A DNA stretch of 64,000 bases from Gammaproteobacteria bacterium (GCA_002746645.1 PDPU01000002.1:50545-114544); one strand, 5' to 3'; counted from the first letter of the stretch, positions 1 to 9,855 are shown. The notes: generated by a model from the letters alone, not told the origin. Made by a program: numbers and translations.

Positions 1-1
1 T

Positions 2-514
2 TACGATACCGGTACGCCATTGCGTGACTATCACACCGTAGAGTCGATAGCCCAGAAAATCAGGAACCCCGGAACGCGAGCCAATGCGATTGCTCTGGCG
101 CGCAGCAACAACGGCAGCAATACATCGATTACCTGGCGAGATTACCGATGCGGTGTTCTTTATGGCGTCGTGGTATGGAGCGATGGCGAGCATGATCTGA
201 AGAAGATCGCCACAGCGCTGGAAAGGCCGGCATTTGTTCCATTCCTCGGCCGCAAGTCATGTCCTCTTTCATCGCCCATGGCCGCGAAGGTGGTTTCACG
301 TGGCAATCCTCTGGAGGCACTTGATGCGCTGACATTGCCTCCGTGGCGGACAGGGGATGACAGTGATGCAAGGATTTCGTGGTTGTTCATCGCTTCTGAC
401 CCTCATGCAGGTTTCGTCCCCGAAGAAATCGTGTGGCGGCATGATGTACCCGTCGACAGACACCGTTGGCATTTCAAGGCGAGGGAGGTGCACGTCACGA
501 GGGGAAGTCGCTGA
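2..514 (+). CDS. cas5e: Cas5e (CasD), 3' part of gene, type I-E Cascade subunit
   Basis: Seen: the reading frame is open from the left edge and ends in a TGA that shares one base with the cas6e ATG. About 170 residues remain. The sequence KKIATALERPAFVPFLGRKSCPL is the conserved C-terminal segment of Cas5e (LGRKSCPL). Known: Cas5e caps the 5' handle of crRNA in the I-E Cascade complex and contacts Cas7. The 5' end of the gene lies outside the window, so the start cannot be given, and the internal TTG at position 20 is not proposed as a start. The four downstream cas genes are in canonical I-E order, which supports the call. Upstream genes (cas3, cas8e, cse2, cas7) would be expected to the left but are not visible. 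Confidence 0.92.
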   Translation, partial: YDTGTPLRDYHTVESIAQKIRNPGTRANAIALARSNNGSNTSITWRDYRCGVLYGVVVWSDGEHDLKKIATALERPAFVPFLGRKSCPLSSPMAAKVVSRGNPLEALDALTLPPWRTGDDSDARISWLFIASDPHAGFVPEEIVWRHDVPVDRHRWHFKAREVHVTRGSR

Positions 515-1242
515 TGGAATTGTATTTTTCACGATTGCGGTTAAGGCGAGACCCCTCCGTCGAAGCACTCAGGCAGCTGATCGACCCGCAGGATTCGTCA
601 CGAAGAGTTGATGCGCATCATCGATTGCTGTGGTCAGTATTTGCCGATGGCCCTGAGAGAAAGCGTGATTTTCTCTGGAGGGTTGAAAAGAGCGGTTTGT
701 TTTACGTACTGTCGCATCGGAAGCCGATGTCGAACGACTTGTTCGAAACACCGGATATCAAGACGTTTGCTCCGGTTTTGTCACGAGGCGATCGATTGCG
801 ATTCGTGCTGCGTGCAAATGCGGTGAGGTCGGTGCCTTGCACCGATGGCAATGGGCTTCGACGTCGTGGCAGGAAGGTAGATGTTGCCATGCATCTGTTG
901 AAAGATGTGCCAGGTGCTTCTTCGGGAGAGGGGCAGGGTGGAAGAACCAGAAAGGCTCTACGGTATGCACTGGCGACGGAGGCCAGCCAGGCCTGGATGG
1001 AAAGACAAGGTTTGAAGCACGGTTTCAGCCTCGATGAGGATCAATTCGTTCTTGATGACTATTCGACCGTGACGCTGCCTGGTTATCGAGGAAAGCGGGA
1101 GAGCGAGCCTCGGTTCGGCATTTTCGACATGAAAGGAGTGATCACGGTCGAAGATCCGGAATCCTTCAGCAGGCAGCTTGGCGAGGGTTTTGGTCGTGCC
1201 AAGGCGTTTGGCCTGGGACTCATGCTGATTCGACGGGTGTGA
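514..1242 (+). CDS. cas6e: Cas6e (CasE) crRNA-processing endoribonuclease
   Basis: 242 aa. It cleaves pre-crRNA within the repeat hairpin and stays bound to the 3' handle as part of Cascade. Seen: an N-terminal ferredoxin-like strand (MELYFSRLRL), a conserved HHRLLW block with H36 aligning to the catalytic His of E. coli CasE, a RDFLWRVE block near residue 55, and a C-terminal glycine-rich stretch (GRAKAFGLGLMLI) typical of the second RAMP fold. The ATG overlaps the cas5e stop (TGATG) and is preceded by AGGGGAAG about 6 nt upstream, which fixes the start. An upstream in-frame ATG at 466 lies inside cas5e and has no such site. The length is slightly above the usual 200-220 aa. The repeats downstream contain the short GC hairpin this enzyme recognises. 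Confidence 0.93.
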   Translation: MELYFSRLRLRRDPSVEALRQLIDPQDSSRRVDAHHRLLWSVFADGPERKRDFLWRVEKSGLFYVLSHRKPMSNDLFETPDIKTFAPVLSRGDRLRFVLRANAVRSVPCTDGNGLRRRGRKVDVAMHLLKDVPGASSGEGQGGRTRKALRYALATEASQAWMERQGLKHGFSLDEDQFVLDDYSTVTLPGYRGKRESEPRFGIFDMKGVITVEDPESFSRQLGEGFGRAKAFGLGLMLIRRV

Positions 1243-1246
1243 TCGA

Positions 1247-2468
<1,222 letters not shown>

Positions 2469-2557
2469 CACTGCGAGCATCCTCCCGAACAGCCAGTTCT
2501 GGCGGTAGACACACGCTCTTTCAAATACAGTAAGATATTCATACGGTTACAATTAGT
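2469..2557 (+). promoter_or_regulatory. CRISPR leader
   Basis: This 89-nt stretch between the cas2 stop and the first repeat is the leader. It is more AT-rich near the array (AAATACAGTAAGATATTCAT at about 2524-2543, with a TAAGAT/TATTCA -10-like sequence). Its placement next to cas2 and at the repeat end beginning CCGTTCCCC is the I-E convention, so new spacers are expected to enter at the 2558 end. I looked for the IHF consensus used by E. coli I-E leaders and found no clear match. Confidence 0.7.
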
Positions 2558-3684
2558 CCGTTCCCCGCAGGCGCGGGGATGAACCGTGACCATGAATTCT
2601 CGTGGCGACCATTCAACGCCGTTCCCCGCAGGCGCGGGGATGAACCGCAGCTCCTCGGTAATGGCGTCCAGCTCCTCGCCCGTTCCCCGCAGGCGCGGGG
2701 ATGAACCGGAGTTGAAGAAACCGTTGGTGAAACTGCGCAACCGTTCCCCGCAGGCGCGGGGATGAACCGCAACTCCTCGACCGCAGGCAATTTGCTGTTG
2801 GCCGTTCCCCGCAGGCGCGGGGATGAACCGTTCCCTTGTGTTATCAACCACTTGCGCCTCCCCCGTTCCCCGCAGGCGCGGGGATGAACCGCTTGCGTTC
2901 CTGTTCGCGTGCCTGCTCCTCGACCGTTCCCCGCAGGCGCGGGGATGAACCGGTCACGCCGTTGACCACGCAGCCGCTGTACAGCCGTTCCCCGCAGGCG
3001 CGGGGATGAACCGTCGTGAAGGTCGCTTTCCCGCGCCGAGGCTTCCCGTTCCCCGCAGGCGCGGGGATGAACCGGCATACAGGGTTGCTATTGTGCTTGA
3101 TCATGGCCGTTCCCCGCAGGCGCGGGGATGAACCGAAACACCGAGTGCTTTTTGAACCATCTGGATCCCGTTCCCCGCAGGCGCGGGGATGAACCGCGGT
3201 CATGTTCATCGGCCTGTTTCTGGTATCACCGTTCCCCGCAGGCGCGGGGATGAACCGCAGGTCAGCCTCAAGCTAGGTCATGATGTAGCCCGTTCCCCGC
3301 AGGCGCGGGGATGAACCGAAAACACTCGCTGAGTTCGTCCGAGACGCAAACCGTTCCCCGCAGGCGCGGGGATGAACCGGCGTCACCAGCACTTATCGCC
3401 GATCGTGTTCCCCGTTCCCCGCAGGCGCGGGGATGAACCGACGACGAGCGCGGATGGTGACAGGCGTGACTACCGTTCCCCGCAGGCGCGGGGATGAACC
3501 GGCTGTCACGTCACTGTTATATTCGATCGTGAACCGTTCCCCGCAGGCGCGGGGATGAACCGTACCAGCGACCTCGGCTGTCTTCGGTGAAACACCGTTC
3601 CCCGCAGGCGCGGGGATGAACCGTCACACGGAGTCCGCCGCTCTCTGGGTTGGGTCCGTTCCCCGCAGGCGCGGGGATGAACCG
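2558..3684 (+). CRISPR. Type I-E CRISPR array, 19 repeats and 18 spacers
   Basis: Repeats are 29 bp, beginning CCGTTCCCCGC and ending GGGGATGAACCG, with a CCCCGC..GCGGGG hairpin as expected for a Cas6e substrate. They start at 2558 and every 61 bp up to 3656, so every spacer is exactly 32 bp. All 19 repeats read as identical by eye, including the leader-distal one. All 18 spacers differ. Spacer 2 (2648-2679) contains a short internal direct repeat (CAGCTCCTCG twice). The start of the repeat is written as CCG because all copies share these bases; the first base could equally be counted as the last base copied from the acquired spacer, as in E. coli. Confidence 0.98.
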
Positions 3685-4212
3685 CAAGTAGCGTGTATGT
3701 GCCAACCAAAAAGCGCGGTCATTTGCCGGAGAGTGCCTCGGCCGGAATCGCGTGACGCAGCCTGAAGAAACCGCCGGCATCAGCAGAATGCCGAGTGTGT
3801 GAGAAGGCGCATGGCGGCAGAAAGGCCGTTCGGTCATCAAGGCGTCGGCCAGAGCGGAAAGGCGTGACACCGGTCGATTGATCTTGCAGGAGCACCACCG
3901 GCCGAAGTGTTCGACAATTCCCGTGTGTCCGCTGTCGCGATCCTGCGCTGATCTGCAGCGGTTGCGACCGGGGGCAGATCCACTGCAATGGTCACTGTAA
4001 GGTACCGTACTCGTACGAAGGCTGGGGGCGCTGAAGATTCGCGCCGTAAGCCTGGAGTGTGGCGTGAGCGAGTGGGTCGACGTGCTGCTCATGGTTACTT
4101 CACGGGGAGCATGACTCCGAGCTGTCCATGTCCCTGCGGCGGGGCTGTCCCCCCGCCGCGCGGCATTGTGCTCGCAATCGTTCTTCGAGCTGCCGTCGTC
4201 GTGCGCTGGAGG
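3685..4212. other. Intergenic stretch without an intact gene, between CRISPR array and abiE
   Basis: About 530 bp. No frame here has both a plausible start and recognisable protein features over its length. The only protein-like signal is a short Cys-rich segment at 3924-4034 (listed separately). A minus-strand 89-codon frame at 3719-3988 has no family features I recognise. I see no tRNA, no transposase and no clear terminal inverted repeats. The composition and the debris of coding-like sequence suggest decayed accessory DNA. Confidence 0.6.
3888..4034 (+). pseudogene. Remnant of a small Cys-rich protein (CxxC...CDRGQ.xC type)
   Basis: Seen: one frame reads CVRCRDPALICSGCDRGQIH followed by CNGHC at 3924-3998, i.e. 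CxxC-x7-CxxCDRGQxxC-x3-C, then stops at 4032-4034. Known from memory: small hypothetical proteins with CxxCDRGQxYCxxxC followed by a basic RRY/VTHQGS region occur in proteobacteria, often near insertion sequences. Here no start codon with a ribosome site is visible, and the downstream basic region does not continue in the same frame, so it looks truncated or frameshifted. Inferred: a decayed gene. The assignment rests on one motif only. Confidence 0.35.
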
Positions 4213-4270
4213 TTGAGTAGTTACTACCTTGGAATCATACTGTAAACTCCGCATGTCAGGAGGAGTTTAC
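4213..4270 (+). promoter_or_regulatory. abiE promoter with overlapping operator
   Basis: Seen: TTGAGT (4213-4218), 17 bp, CATACT (4236-4241) is a plausible sigma-70 promoter. Immediately after the -10 element lies a perfect inverted repeat, GTAAACTCC (4242-4250) and GGAGTTTAC (4262-4270), separated by 11 bp, so it covers the expected transcription start. Known: AbiEi antitoxins repress their own operon by binding inverted repeats in the promoter. Inferred: this is the AbiEi operator. Confidence 0.65.
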
Positions 4271-4336
4271 GATATATGACTCGCTGCATTTCAGGTATCA
4301 TATGATGAAATCGGCTGAAAGCGCATAATTTCGCAT

Positions 4337-5164
4337 ATGATCCTTGATCGGCGCTCGAGTCTGGCTGCCTATGCTGAGGACCTGGCCTCAAGCGGGTGCA
4401 TCTGCTTCACGCGTGAGGATGCGATGAAGGCGCTAGGGGTCAGCCATGGCGCGTTCCTCGATGCTGCCGCGCGTCTTGCAAAGCGTGGCTACATCTTCGC
4501 GCCACGCCGTGGTTTTTACGTCATCACCCCGACACGGTTCCTGAAATGGGGCGCGCCGCCGCCCAGCTGGTATGTCGATGCGATGATGGAAGAGGCCGGG
4601 CGTCCATATTACGTTGCGTTGCTGAAGGCGGCGGAGCTGCACGGAGCGGCTCATCAGGCCGTCATGGAATTTCAGGTCGTGACCGACAGGCAGTGGAAGC
4701 CGATCCGTGCTGGCCGCTCGAAGATCAAGTTCTATTTTCGCAAGAACATTGATGCCATTGAAGCAGGGATCACGCGGCGCAAGACCCATACCGGATCGAT
4801 GAGGATTTCCTCCCCTGCGCTTACCGCGCTCGATCTCGTGCGCTATCTTCAGGCCAGCGGTGGTCTCATGCATGCCGCCGGCGTCCTCAATGAACTTGCG
4901 TCTGAAATCGATTCCGAACAGCTCGGAGCGCTGGCGCCCGCCTTTGAGCGATCTGTCGTACAGCGTCTCGGTTATATCTTCGATCAGTTGGGCAAAGGTG
5001 AAGCCGCCGCTACCCTGCGCCATTGTCTCGATAGCGGTAATGTGCCATGGGTCGAGCTTGATCCCGGCGAAGCCAGCAGCATGGCAAACGAGAAAGATGA
5101 ACCCCGGCGCGACCAGTGTTGGCATGTCATCATCCGACGACCAATCGAGATCGACGAGCAGTGA
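4337..5164 (+). CDS. abiEi: AbiEi-family antitoxin and transcriptional repressor (type IV toxin-antitoxin)
   Basis: 275 aa. Seen: an N-terminal winged-helix segment (about 1-60: REDAMKALGVSHGAFLDAAARLAKRGYI, then APRRGFYVI) followed by the AbiEi core (PPSWYVDAMMEEAGRPYYVALLKAAELHGAAHQ..FQVVTDRQ at about 75-115, and RISSPALTALDLVRYLQASGG at about 155-175). The end overlaps the toxin start (GTGA). Known: AbiEi neutralises the AbiEii nucleotidyltransferase without forming a stable complex and autoregulates through paired operators; the perfect inverted repeat 66 bp upstream fits. No good Shine-Dalgarno precedes the ATG at 4337. A short frame MMKSAESA (4302-4328) precedes it and could be a leader peptide or chance. 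Confidence 0.88.
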   Translation: MILDRRSSLAAYAEDLASSGCICFTREDAMKALGVSHGAFLDAAARLAKRGYIFAPRRGFYVITPTRFLKWGAPPPSWYVDAMMEEAGRPYYVALLKAAELHGAAHQAVMEFQVVTDRQWKPIRAGRSKIKFYFRKNIDAIEAGITRRKTHTGSMRISSPALTALDLVRYLQASGGLMHAAGVLNELASEIDSEQLGALAPAFERSVVQRLGYIFDQLGKGEAAATLRHCLDSGNVPWVELDPGEASSMANEKDEPRRDQCWHVIIRRPIEIDEQ

Positions 5165-6042
5165 TACCGGAAACCAACATCACTGCCTGGAGTCAGATCG
5201 CGCCATGGGCCGAACCGAGTCAGGTCGAGCAGGATCTCATCATCTCTCGCGCTCTGGTCGACATTTTCGACCACGATCTGCTCGGATCGGCGCTGCGCTT
5301 CCGGGGAGGCACCGCGCTCAACAAGATCATCTTCCCGAGACCCTTGCGCTATTCCGAGGACATCGACCTGGTGCGCACCGAGGCAGGATTGATCGGCCCT
5401 ATCCTGGATGCCATGCGCGAGGTGCTTGAACCCTGGCTTGGGCAAGGCAGCTACGCATCAAGCCAGGTCGCCCCGAAGCTGCGCTTTCGCGTCCCCGCCG
5501 AGGATGATCCAGACGCGCAGATCAGGCTTAAAATCGAGATCAACATCAGGGAAATTCAAGCCTTCGACACGCCCCAGACCGTTGACTACTACGTCGACAA
5601 TCCCTGGTTCAGCGGTAACGCGAGAATAGCGACCTTTTCGGCCGAAGAGCTTATGGCCACCAAGTTGCGAGCGTTGCTTCAGAGGGACAAGGGGCGGGAT
5701 CTCTTCGACCTTGATCATGCGCTGGGTACGTTACCTGATCTCGATATCGAACGCGTCGTCTCCCTGTTCGGGCGATATTTGGATGCGCAAGGCCAGACCA
5801 TCGGGCGACCTGAAGCAGAGAAACGGATGCTCGCCAAATATGCCCGACCCAATCTGTTCAGTGACATTCGCGCCTTCCTCACACCGGATCTGGCGGACTC
5901 GTTGGATGAAGCAGTGGGACGCGCCGCTTTCATCAGGGTTTTCACGGAGATGATCGAGCGGATCCCCGGCCAGCGATGGGCCCGTACCGAGGAGGTATCC
6001 CGGAGTCTGGGACTCACCGAAATTGCCGGGAGATCACCATGA
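5161..6042 (+). CDS. abiEii: AbiEii-family nucleotidyltransferase toxin
   Basis: 293 aa from the GTG that overlaps the antitoxin stop. Seen: the DNA polymerase beta-like nucleotidyltransferase core, RGGTALNK (GG at 49-50), YSEDIDLV (SEDID at 65-69), a third acidic strand (KIEINIREIQAF), then TFSAEELMATKLRALLQRDKGRDLFDLDHAL, the K...RDLFDL block conserved in AbiEii. Known: these enzymes use nucleotides to modify tRNA or other targets and stop growth, giving abortive infection. All catalytic motifs are intact, so the pair appears functional. A frame extending upstream to 5116 lies inside the antitoxin and is not favoured. It sits beside the CRISPR locus, consistent with a defence island. Confidence 0.9.
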   Translation: MIPETNITAWSQIAPWAEPSQVEQDLIISRALVDIFDHDLLGSALRFRGGTALNKIIFPRPLRYSEDIDLVRTEAGLIGPILDAMREVLEPWLGQGSYASSQVAPKLRFRVPAEDDPDAQIRLKIEINIREIQAFDTPQTVDYYVDNPWFSGNARIATFSAEELMATKLRALLQRDKGRDLFDLDHALGTLPDLDIERVVSLFGRYLDAQGQTIGRPEAEKRMLAKYARPNLFSDIRAFLTPDLADSLDEAVGRAAFIRVFTEMIERIPGQRWARTEEVSRSLGLTEIAGRSP

Positions 6043-6101
6043 AAGGCTATCTGGCAGCACGGTTGGCAAGGCCCGGCCCGGAAATCTCACCCCACCATTG
6101 A
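6039..6101 (+). pseudogene. Possible truncated third gene of the abiE operon
   Basis: An ATG overlaps the abiEii stop (ATGA) and opens a 20-codon frame, MKGYLAARLARPGPEISPHH, that then stops. The overlap is the style used between the two abiE genes, so this could be the first codons of a gene cut off at the island edge. It could equally be chance. No homology can be claimed for so short a peptide. Confidence 0.2.
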
Positions 6102-6327
6102 AACAGACCCCGCTCCGAGCTGTTGTCTTGCAGATTATCCTGTGAACTGCACCGCTCATCGGGCGTAATGCACAGCTCTGCCGTGCCCATCGAACCGAAC
6201 GCCGGTACGTCGACAACGGTGCAAGACCGCTCGCATCAACTGGCGTGCTGGCGGCTGCCACCGAGGTGGCCACAACCCCACTCCACCATGCGAAAATGCC
6301 GCATCCTCCCCGAGACACCCTGACCCG

Positions 6328-7923
6328 ATGTCCGACAAGCAGCTTCGCGAAGAGGTCGGCCGCCGGCGTACCTTCGCGATCATCTCCCACCCCGACGCCG
6401 GCAAGACCACGCTGACCGAGAAACTGCTTCTGTTCGGTGGCGCGATCCAGCTTGCCGGTACCGTCAAGGGCCGCAAGGCCGCGCGCCATGCCACCTCCGA
6501 CTGGATGGCGATGGAGCAGGAGCGGGGCATCTCGGTGACCTCGTCGGTGATGCAGTTCCAGCACCACGAGCGCATCGTCAACCTGCTCGATACGCCGGGC
6601 CACGAGGACTTCTCCGAAGATACCTACCGCACGCTCACGGCCGTCGATTCCGCGCTCATGGTCATCGATGTGGCCAAGGGCGTCGAGGCGCGTACTGAAA
6701 AGCTCATGGACGTCTGTCGTCTGCGCACCACGCCGGTCATGACCTTCATCAACAAGCTCGATCGCGAAGGGCGCGATCCGCTCGAACTCATGGACGAGGT
6801 CGAGAGCATGCTGAAGATCCGCTGTGCACCCATCACCTGGCCGATCGGCATGGGCAAGCGTTTCAAGGGTGTGTATCACCTGCGCACGGGTGTCGTGCAC
6901 TTCTACACGCCGAACCACGGCGGCAAGGTGCAGGAAGGCGAGGTCATCGACGACATCGCCAGCCCTCGCCTCGACGAGATTCTCGGCGATCAGGCGGCCG
7001 AGCTGCGCGACGAACTCGAACTGGTGGAGGGTGCCTGCTACCCCTTCGAACTCGACGAATATCTCGCGGGTGATCTCACGCCGGTCTACTTCGGTTCGGC
7101 CATCAACAACTTCGGCGTGCAGGAACTCCTCGACGATTTCGTCGAGTTCGCTCCGCCGCCGCAGCCGCGGAACACCACCGAGCGCGAGGTCCAGCCAATG
7201 GAGCCTGCCTTCACGGGCTTCGCCTTCAAGATCCAGGCGAACATGGACCCGCAGCATCGTGACCGTGTTGCCTTCGTGCGCATCTGCTCGGGTTCCTTCC
7301 GCAAGGGCATGAAGGCACACCACGTACGCCTCGGCAAGGAGGTGCGCTTCAGCGACGCGCTGACTTTCATGGCGGCCGATCGCGGCCAGGTGGACGAAGC
7401 CTGGAGCGGCGACATCATCGGCCTTCACAACCACGGCACCATTCGCATCGGCGATACCTTCACGCTCGGGGAAGACTTCGCCTTCACGGGTATTCCCAAC
7501 TTCGCGCCGGAGCTGTTCCGCCGTGCGGTACTGAAGGACCCTCTGAAAATGAAGGCCCTGCAGAAAGGTCTCTCGCAGCTCTGCGAGGAGGGTGCCACGC
7601 AGCTCTTCCGCCCGCTCGTCAACAACGACCTCATTCTCGGCGCCGTGGGTGTGCTGCAGTTCGAGGTGGTGGCGCAGCGCCTTCGTGACGAATACAAGGT
7701 AGAGTGTCAGTTCGAGGCCATCGGCGTGCAGCAGGCGCGCTGGATTCGCTGCGGTGACGACAGAATGCTCGCCGACTTCAGGAAGAAGCACGACGGCAAC
7801 CTCTCGCTTGATCATGCCGGGGAACTCGTCTACCTCGCGCCCACGCGCGTGAACCTGCAGATGGCCGAAGAGCGTTGGCCGGATGTCGAATTCCTGGCCA
7901 CGCGCGAACAGGTGTTCAACTGA
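6328..7923 (+). CDS. prfC: Peptide chain release factor 3 (RF3)
   Basis: 531 aa, the normal RF3 length. It is a GTPase that ejects RF1/RF2 from the ribosome after peptide release. Seen: P-loop [15 protein letters not shown] (about 20-35), [19 protein letters not shown] (switch I/G2), [14 protein letters not shown] (G3), [16 protein letters not shown] (G4), then domain II ([25 protein letters not shown]) and domain III. RF3 differs from EF-G in having DAGKTT within SHPDAGK and the RDPLELMDE block, both present. The stop shares one base with the next ATG (TGATG), so the two genes are probably translationally coupled. The gene begins the core chromosome after the defence island. Confidence 0.97.
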   Translation: MSDKQLREEVGRRRTFAIISHPDAGKTTLTEKLLLFGGAIQLAGTVKGRKAARHATSDWMAMEQERGISVTSSVMQFQHHERIVNLLDTPGHEDFSEDTYRTLTAVDSALMVIDVAKGVEARTEKLMDVCRLRTTPVMTFINKLDREGRDPLELMDEVESMLKIRCAPITWPIGMGKRFKGVYHLRTGVVHFYTPNHGGKVQEGEVIDDIASPRLDEILGDQAAELRDELELVEGACYPFELDEYLAGDLTPVYFGSAINNFGVQELLDDFVEFAPPPQPRNTTEREVQPMEPAFTGFAFKIQANMDPQHRDRVAFVRICSGSFRKGMKAHHVRLGKEVRFSDALTFMAADRGQVDEAWSGDIIGLHNHGTIRIGDTFTLGEDFAFTGIPNFAPELFRRAVLKDPLKMKALQKGLSQLCEEGATQLFRPLVNNDLILGAVGVLQFEVVAQRLRDEYKVECQFEAIGVQQARWIRCGDDRMLADFRKKHDGNLSLDHAGELVYLAPTRVNLQMAEERWPDVEFLATREQVFN

Positions 7924-9029
7924 TGAGTGAGCCGGTCCCCGAATCCGATGCCGCCGAATCGGCACCCGCGGCTGCGAGCGAGAGCGCGGCGAGCGGCGGC
8001 GAGGTGGTCGATACCGACGTACTGATCATCGGCGCTGGCCCCATCGGTCTCTTTCAGGTGTTCGAACTCGGCCTGCAGGGCATCAGTGCGCACGTCGTCG
8101 ATGCGCTGCCGGAGGCGGGTGGGCAGTGCGTGGAGCTGTACGCCGACAAGCCCATCTACGACATTCCGGGTATTGTCGAACTGACGGGGCGGGAGCTCAT
8201 CGAGCGCCTGCTCGAACAGATCCGTCCCTTCGGCCCCGTGTTCCACTTCAACGAAACCATCAAGGTACTCGAGAAGCGGGGCGAGCACGACTTTCGCCTT
8301 GTCGGTGCGAAGGGCGTCGAGTACCGGGCCAGGGCAGTCGTCATTGCCGCGGGTGCCGGATCCTTCACGCCGGTGAAGGTGCGTCTCGAGGGTATCGATC
8401 GGCACGAGGGTTCGCGGCTGCTGTACCGCGTCAGCAACCCGGAAGCACTTGCCGGCCAGCGTCTCGTCGTGCTGGGCGGCGGCGATGCCGCGCTCGACTG
8501 GGCGCTCCGGCTTGCACCCGAGGCCGCAAGTCTCACACTCCTGAACCGCAGTGATCGCTTTCGCGCCGCGCCTGCATCGATGGCGAAACTGCGCGAACTC
8601 GAGGAATCCGGCCGGGTGCGTATTCTGCTCGGCACCACCACGGGCTTCGGCGAGAGTGAGGGTGAACTCGATTCGCTGACCGTGCGCCATCGCGAGGGCG
8701 ACACCGAGGAACGGCTCGAACTCGATCGGCTGCTCGTCTTCTTCGGCATGTCGCCGAAGCTCGGACCGCTCGAAAACTGGGGCATCGCACTCGACAGGAA
8801 CCTCGTTGCCGTCGATGTCGCCACGTTCGAAACCTCGCTTGCCGGCGTGTACGCCGTGGGCGACATCATTACCTACCCCGGCAAGAAGAAGCTCATACTG
8901 AGTGGCTTTCACGAGACAGCGCTCGCCGCCTTCGCCATCAAGGAAGCCTTCGAGCCGGACCGGAAAATCCACCTTCAGTACACCACCACGAGCCCGCTCA
9001 TGCATCGACGACTTGGCATTACAGATTGA
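7923..9029 (+). CDS. Ferredoxin/flavodoxin-NADP+ reductase, thioredoxin-reductase-like
   Basis: 368 aa. Seen: FAD-binding DVLIIGAGPIGLFQVFELGLQG (about 32-53), LPEAGGQC, a second Rossmann NADPH motif RLVVLGGGDAALDWALRL, and FAD-closing YAVGDIITYPGKKKLILSGFHETALAAFAIKE. The CxxC redox pair of thioredoxin reductase is absent, which distinguishes type 2 FNR (YumC-like). Known: this enzyme reduces ferredoxin or flavodoxin with NADPH. An Ala/Glu/Ser-rich N-terminal extension of about 28 residues precedes the FAD domain. The chosen ATG overlaps the prfC stop; an upstream frame extension lies inside prfC. The coupling with RF3 is not one I recognise as standard. Confidence 0.88.
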   Translation: MSEPVPESDAAESAPAAASESAASGGEVVDTDVLIIGAGPIGLFQVFELGLQGISAHVVDALPEAGGQCVELYADKPIYDIPGIVELTGRELIERLLEQIRPFGPVFHFNETIKVLEKRGEHDFRLVGAKGVEYRARAVVIAAGAGSFTPVKVRLEGIDRHEGSRLLYRVSNPEALAGQRLVVLGGGDAALDWALRLAPEAASLTLLNRSDRFRAAPASMAKLRELEESGRVRILLGTTTGFGESEGELDSLTVRHREGDTEERLELDRLLVFFGMSPKLGPLENWGIALDRNLVAVDVATFETSLAGVYAVGDIITYPGKKKLILSGFHETALAAFAIKEAFEPDRKIHLQYTTTSPLMHRRLGITD

Positions 9030-9144
9030 TTCCAGGGAGCAGGGCTTGATCTGCACGGCGAGGCAGTGCAGTATTCTCGGTGTTGGGAAATCAATACCGT
9101 CTGCAAGGACATTTCATCAGGACAAACGACAGGGACATTACATC

Positions 9145-9819
9145 ATGACAAAACGACTTCTTGCCGCTGCTGTTGTGGCTGCCGGCGCTGTGCTCGCCAG
9201 CGGAACGGCTTCGGCCGAACTCTTCGGCCTGCAGCACGGTCGCTCCGCGAACCCCGCCAGCATGGACACCATGTCGGTTGAAGGTGGCATCACGCGCAGC
9301 AGCGATCTGTTCACCATCGGTGGCCGCTTCAACTACAAGCTCAATGACAACCTGACGATCTACGGTGATCTGGGACACAGCGAGTACGATTACGGCTGGT
9401 ACAGCGATGCCGACGGTTTCAGCATCGGCGGTGGTGTCTATTATTTCCTTGATAATCAGCGCTTTACCGACTTCCTCGACATGGCCTTTCATGGCAGCCT
9501 GCACATGGCACAGCTGGAGGGGTCCCGCTACCGCTATTCTTCCTATTACTATCGCTCTGGCGACATGGACTACATGACAGCGGTTTTCGACATGCTCGTA
9601 TCGCCCGTCGAACCGGTTCTCGACAACGGTTTTTCCTGGTACGCGAGTGCCGGTCTGGGCCATCTCAGGATGGATCCCGAGTGGGGGCCGAGCGACGACA
9701 GCATCGAACTCCTCGCATCCGGCGGCATCACCCTGCCACTCGGTCCGGGTGAACTCTTCGCCGGCGGCGAACTCTTCGACGAAGTGAATATCGGTGCAGG
9801 CTACCGCTACGGCTTCTGA
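9145..9819 (+). CDS. Predicted outer-membrane beta-barrel protein, HGRSA family copy 1
   Basis: 224 aa. Seen: MTKRLLAAAVVAAGAVLASGTASA is a classical signal peptide cleaved before ELFGLQHGRSANPASMD. The mature part alternates hydrophobic and polar residues, is rich in Gly and Tyr, and ends GAGYRYGF with a C-terminal Phe, the outer-membrane barrel signature. No family that I recognise. It is clearly paralogous to the next gene (LFGLQHGRSANPA against FFGFLHGRSAYPA; LVSPVEPVLDNGFSWYASAGLGHL against LVSGVEPMLENGFNWYASAGLATI). The downstream hairpin at 9856-9882 may end or attenuate its message. Function unknown; an outer-membrane structural or porin-like role is inferred from topology only. Confidence 0.75.
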   Translation: MTKRLLAAAVVAAGAVLASGTASAELFGLQHGRSANPASMDTMSVEGGITRSSDLFTIGGRFNYKLNDNLTIYGDLGHSEYDYGWYSDADGFSIGGGVYYFLDNQRFTDFLDMAFHGSLHMAQLEGSRYRYSSYYYRSGDMDYMTAVFDMLVSPVEPVLDNGFSWYASAGLGHLRMDPEWGPSDDSIELLASGGITLPLGPGELFAGGELFDEVNIGAGYRYGF

Positions 9820-9855
9820 TCGAAACCGTCCTCGGCACGTTTTCAACTGCTGAAA

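Noticed and set aside
3719..3988. 89-codon minus-strand frame in the CRISPR-abiE gap
   Set aside because: No start signal, no recognisable domain, and it overlaps the Cys-rich relic on the other strand.
6034..7965. 643-codon minus-strand open frame opposite prfC
   Set aside because: It mirrors a strongly conserved RF3 gene in high-GC DNA, where antisense frames stay open; no family features.
7830..9056. 408-codon minus-strand open frame opposite the reductase gene
   Set aside because: Shadow of a clear FAD/NADP enzyme on the plus strand.
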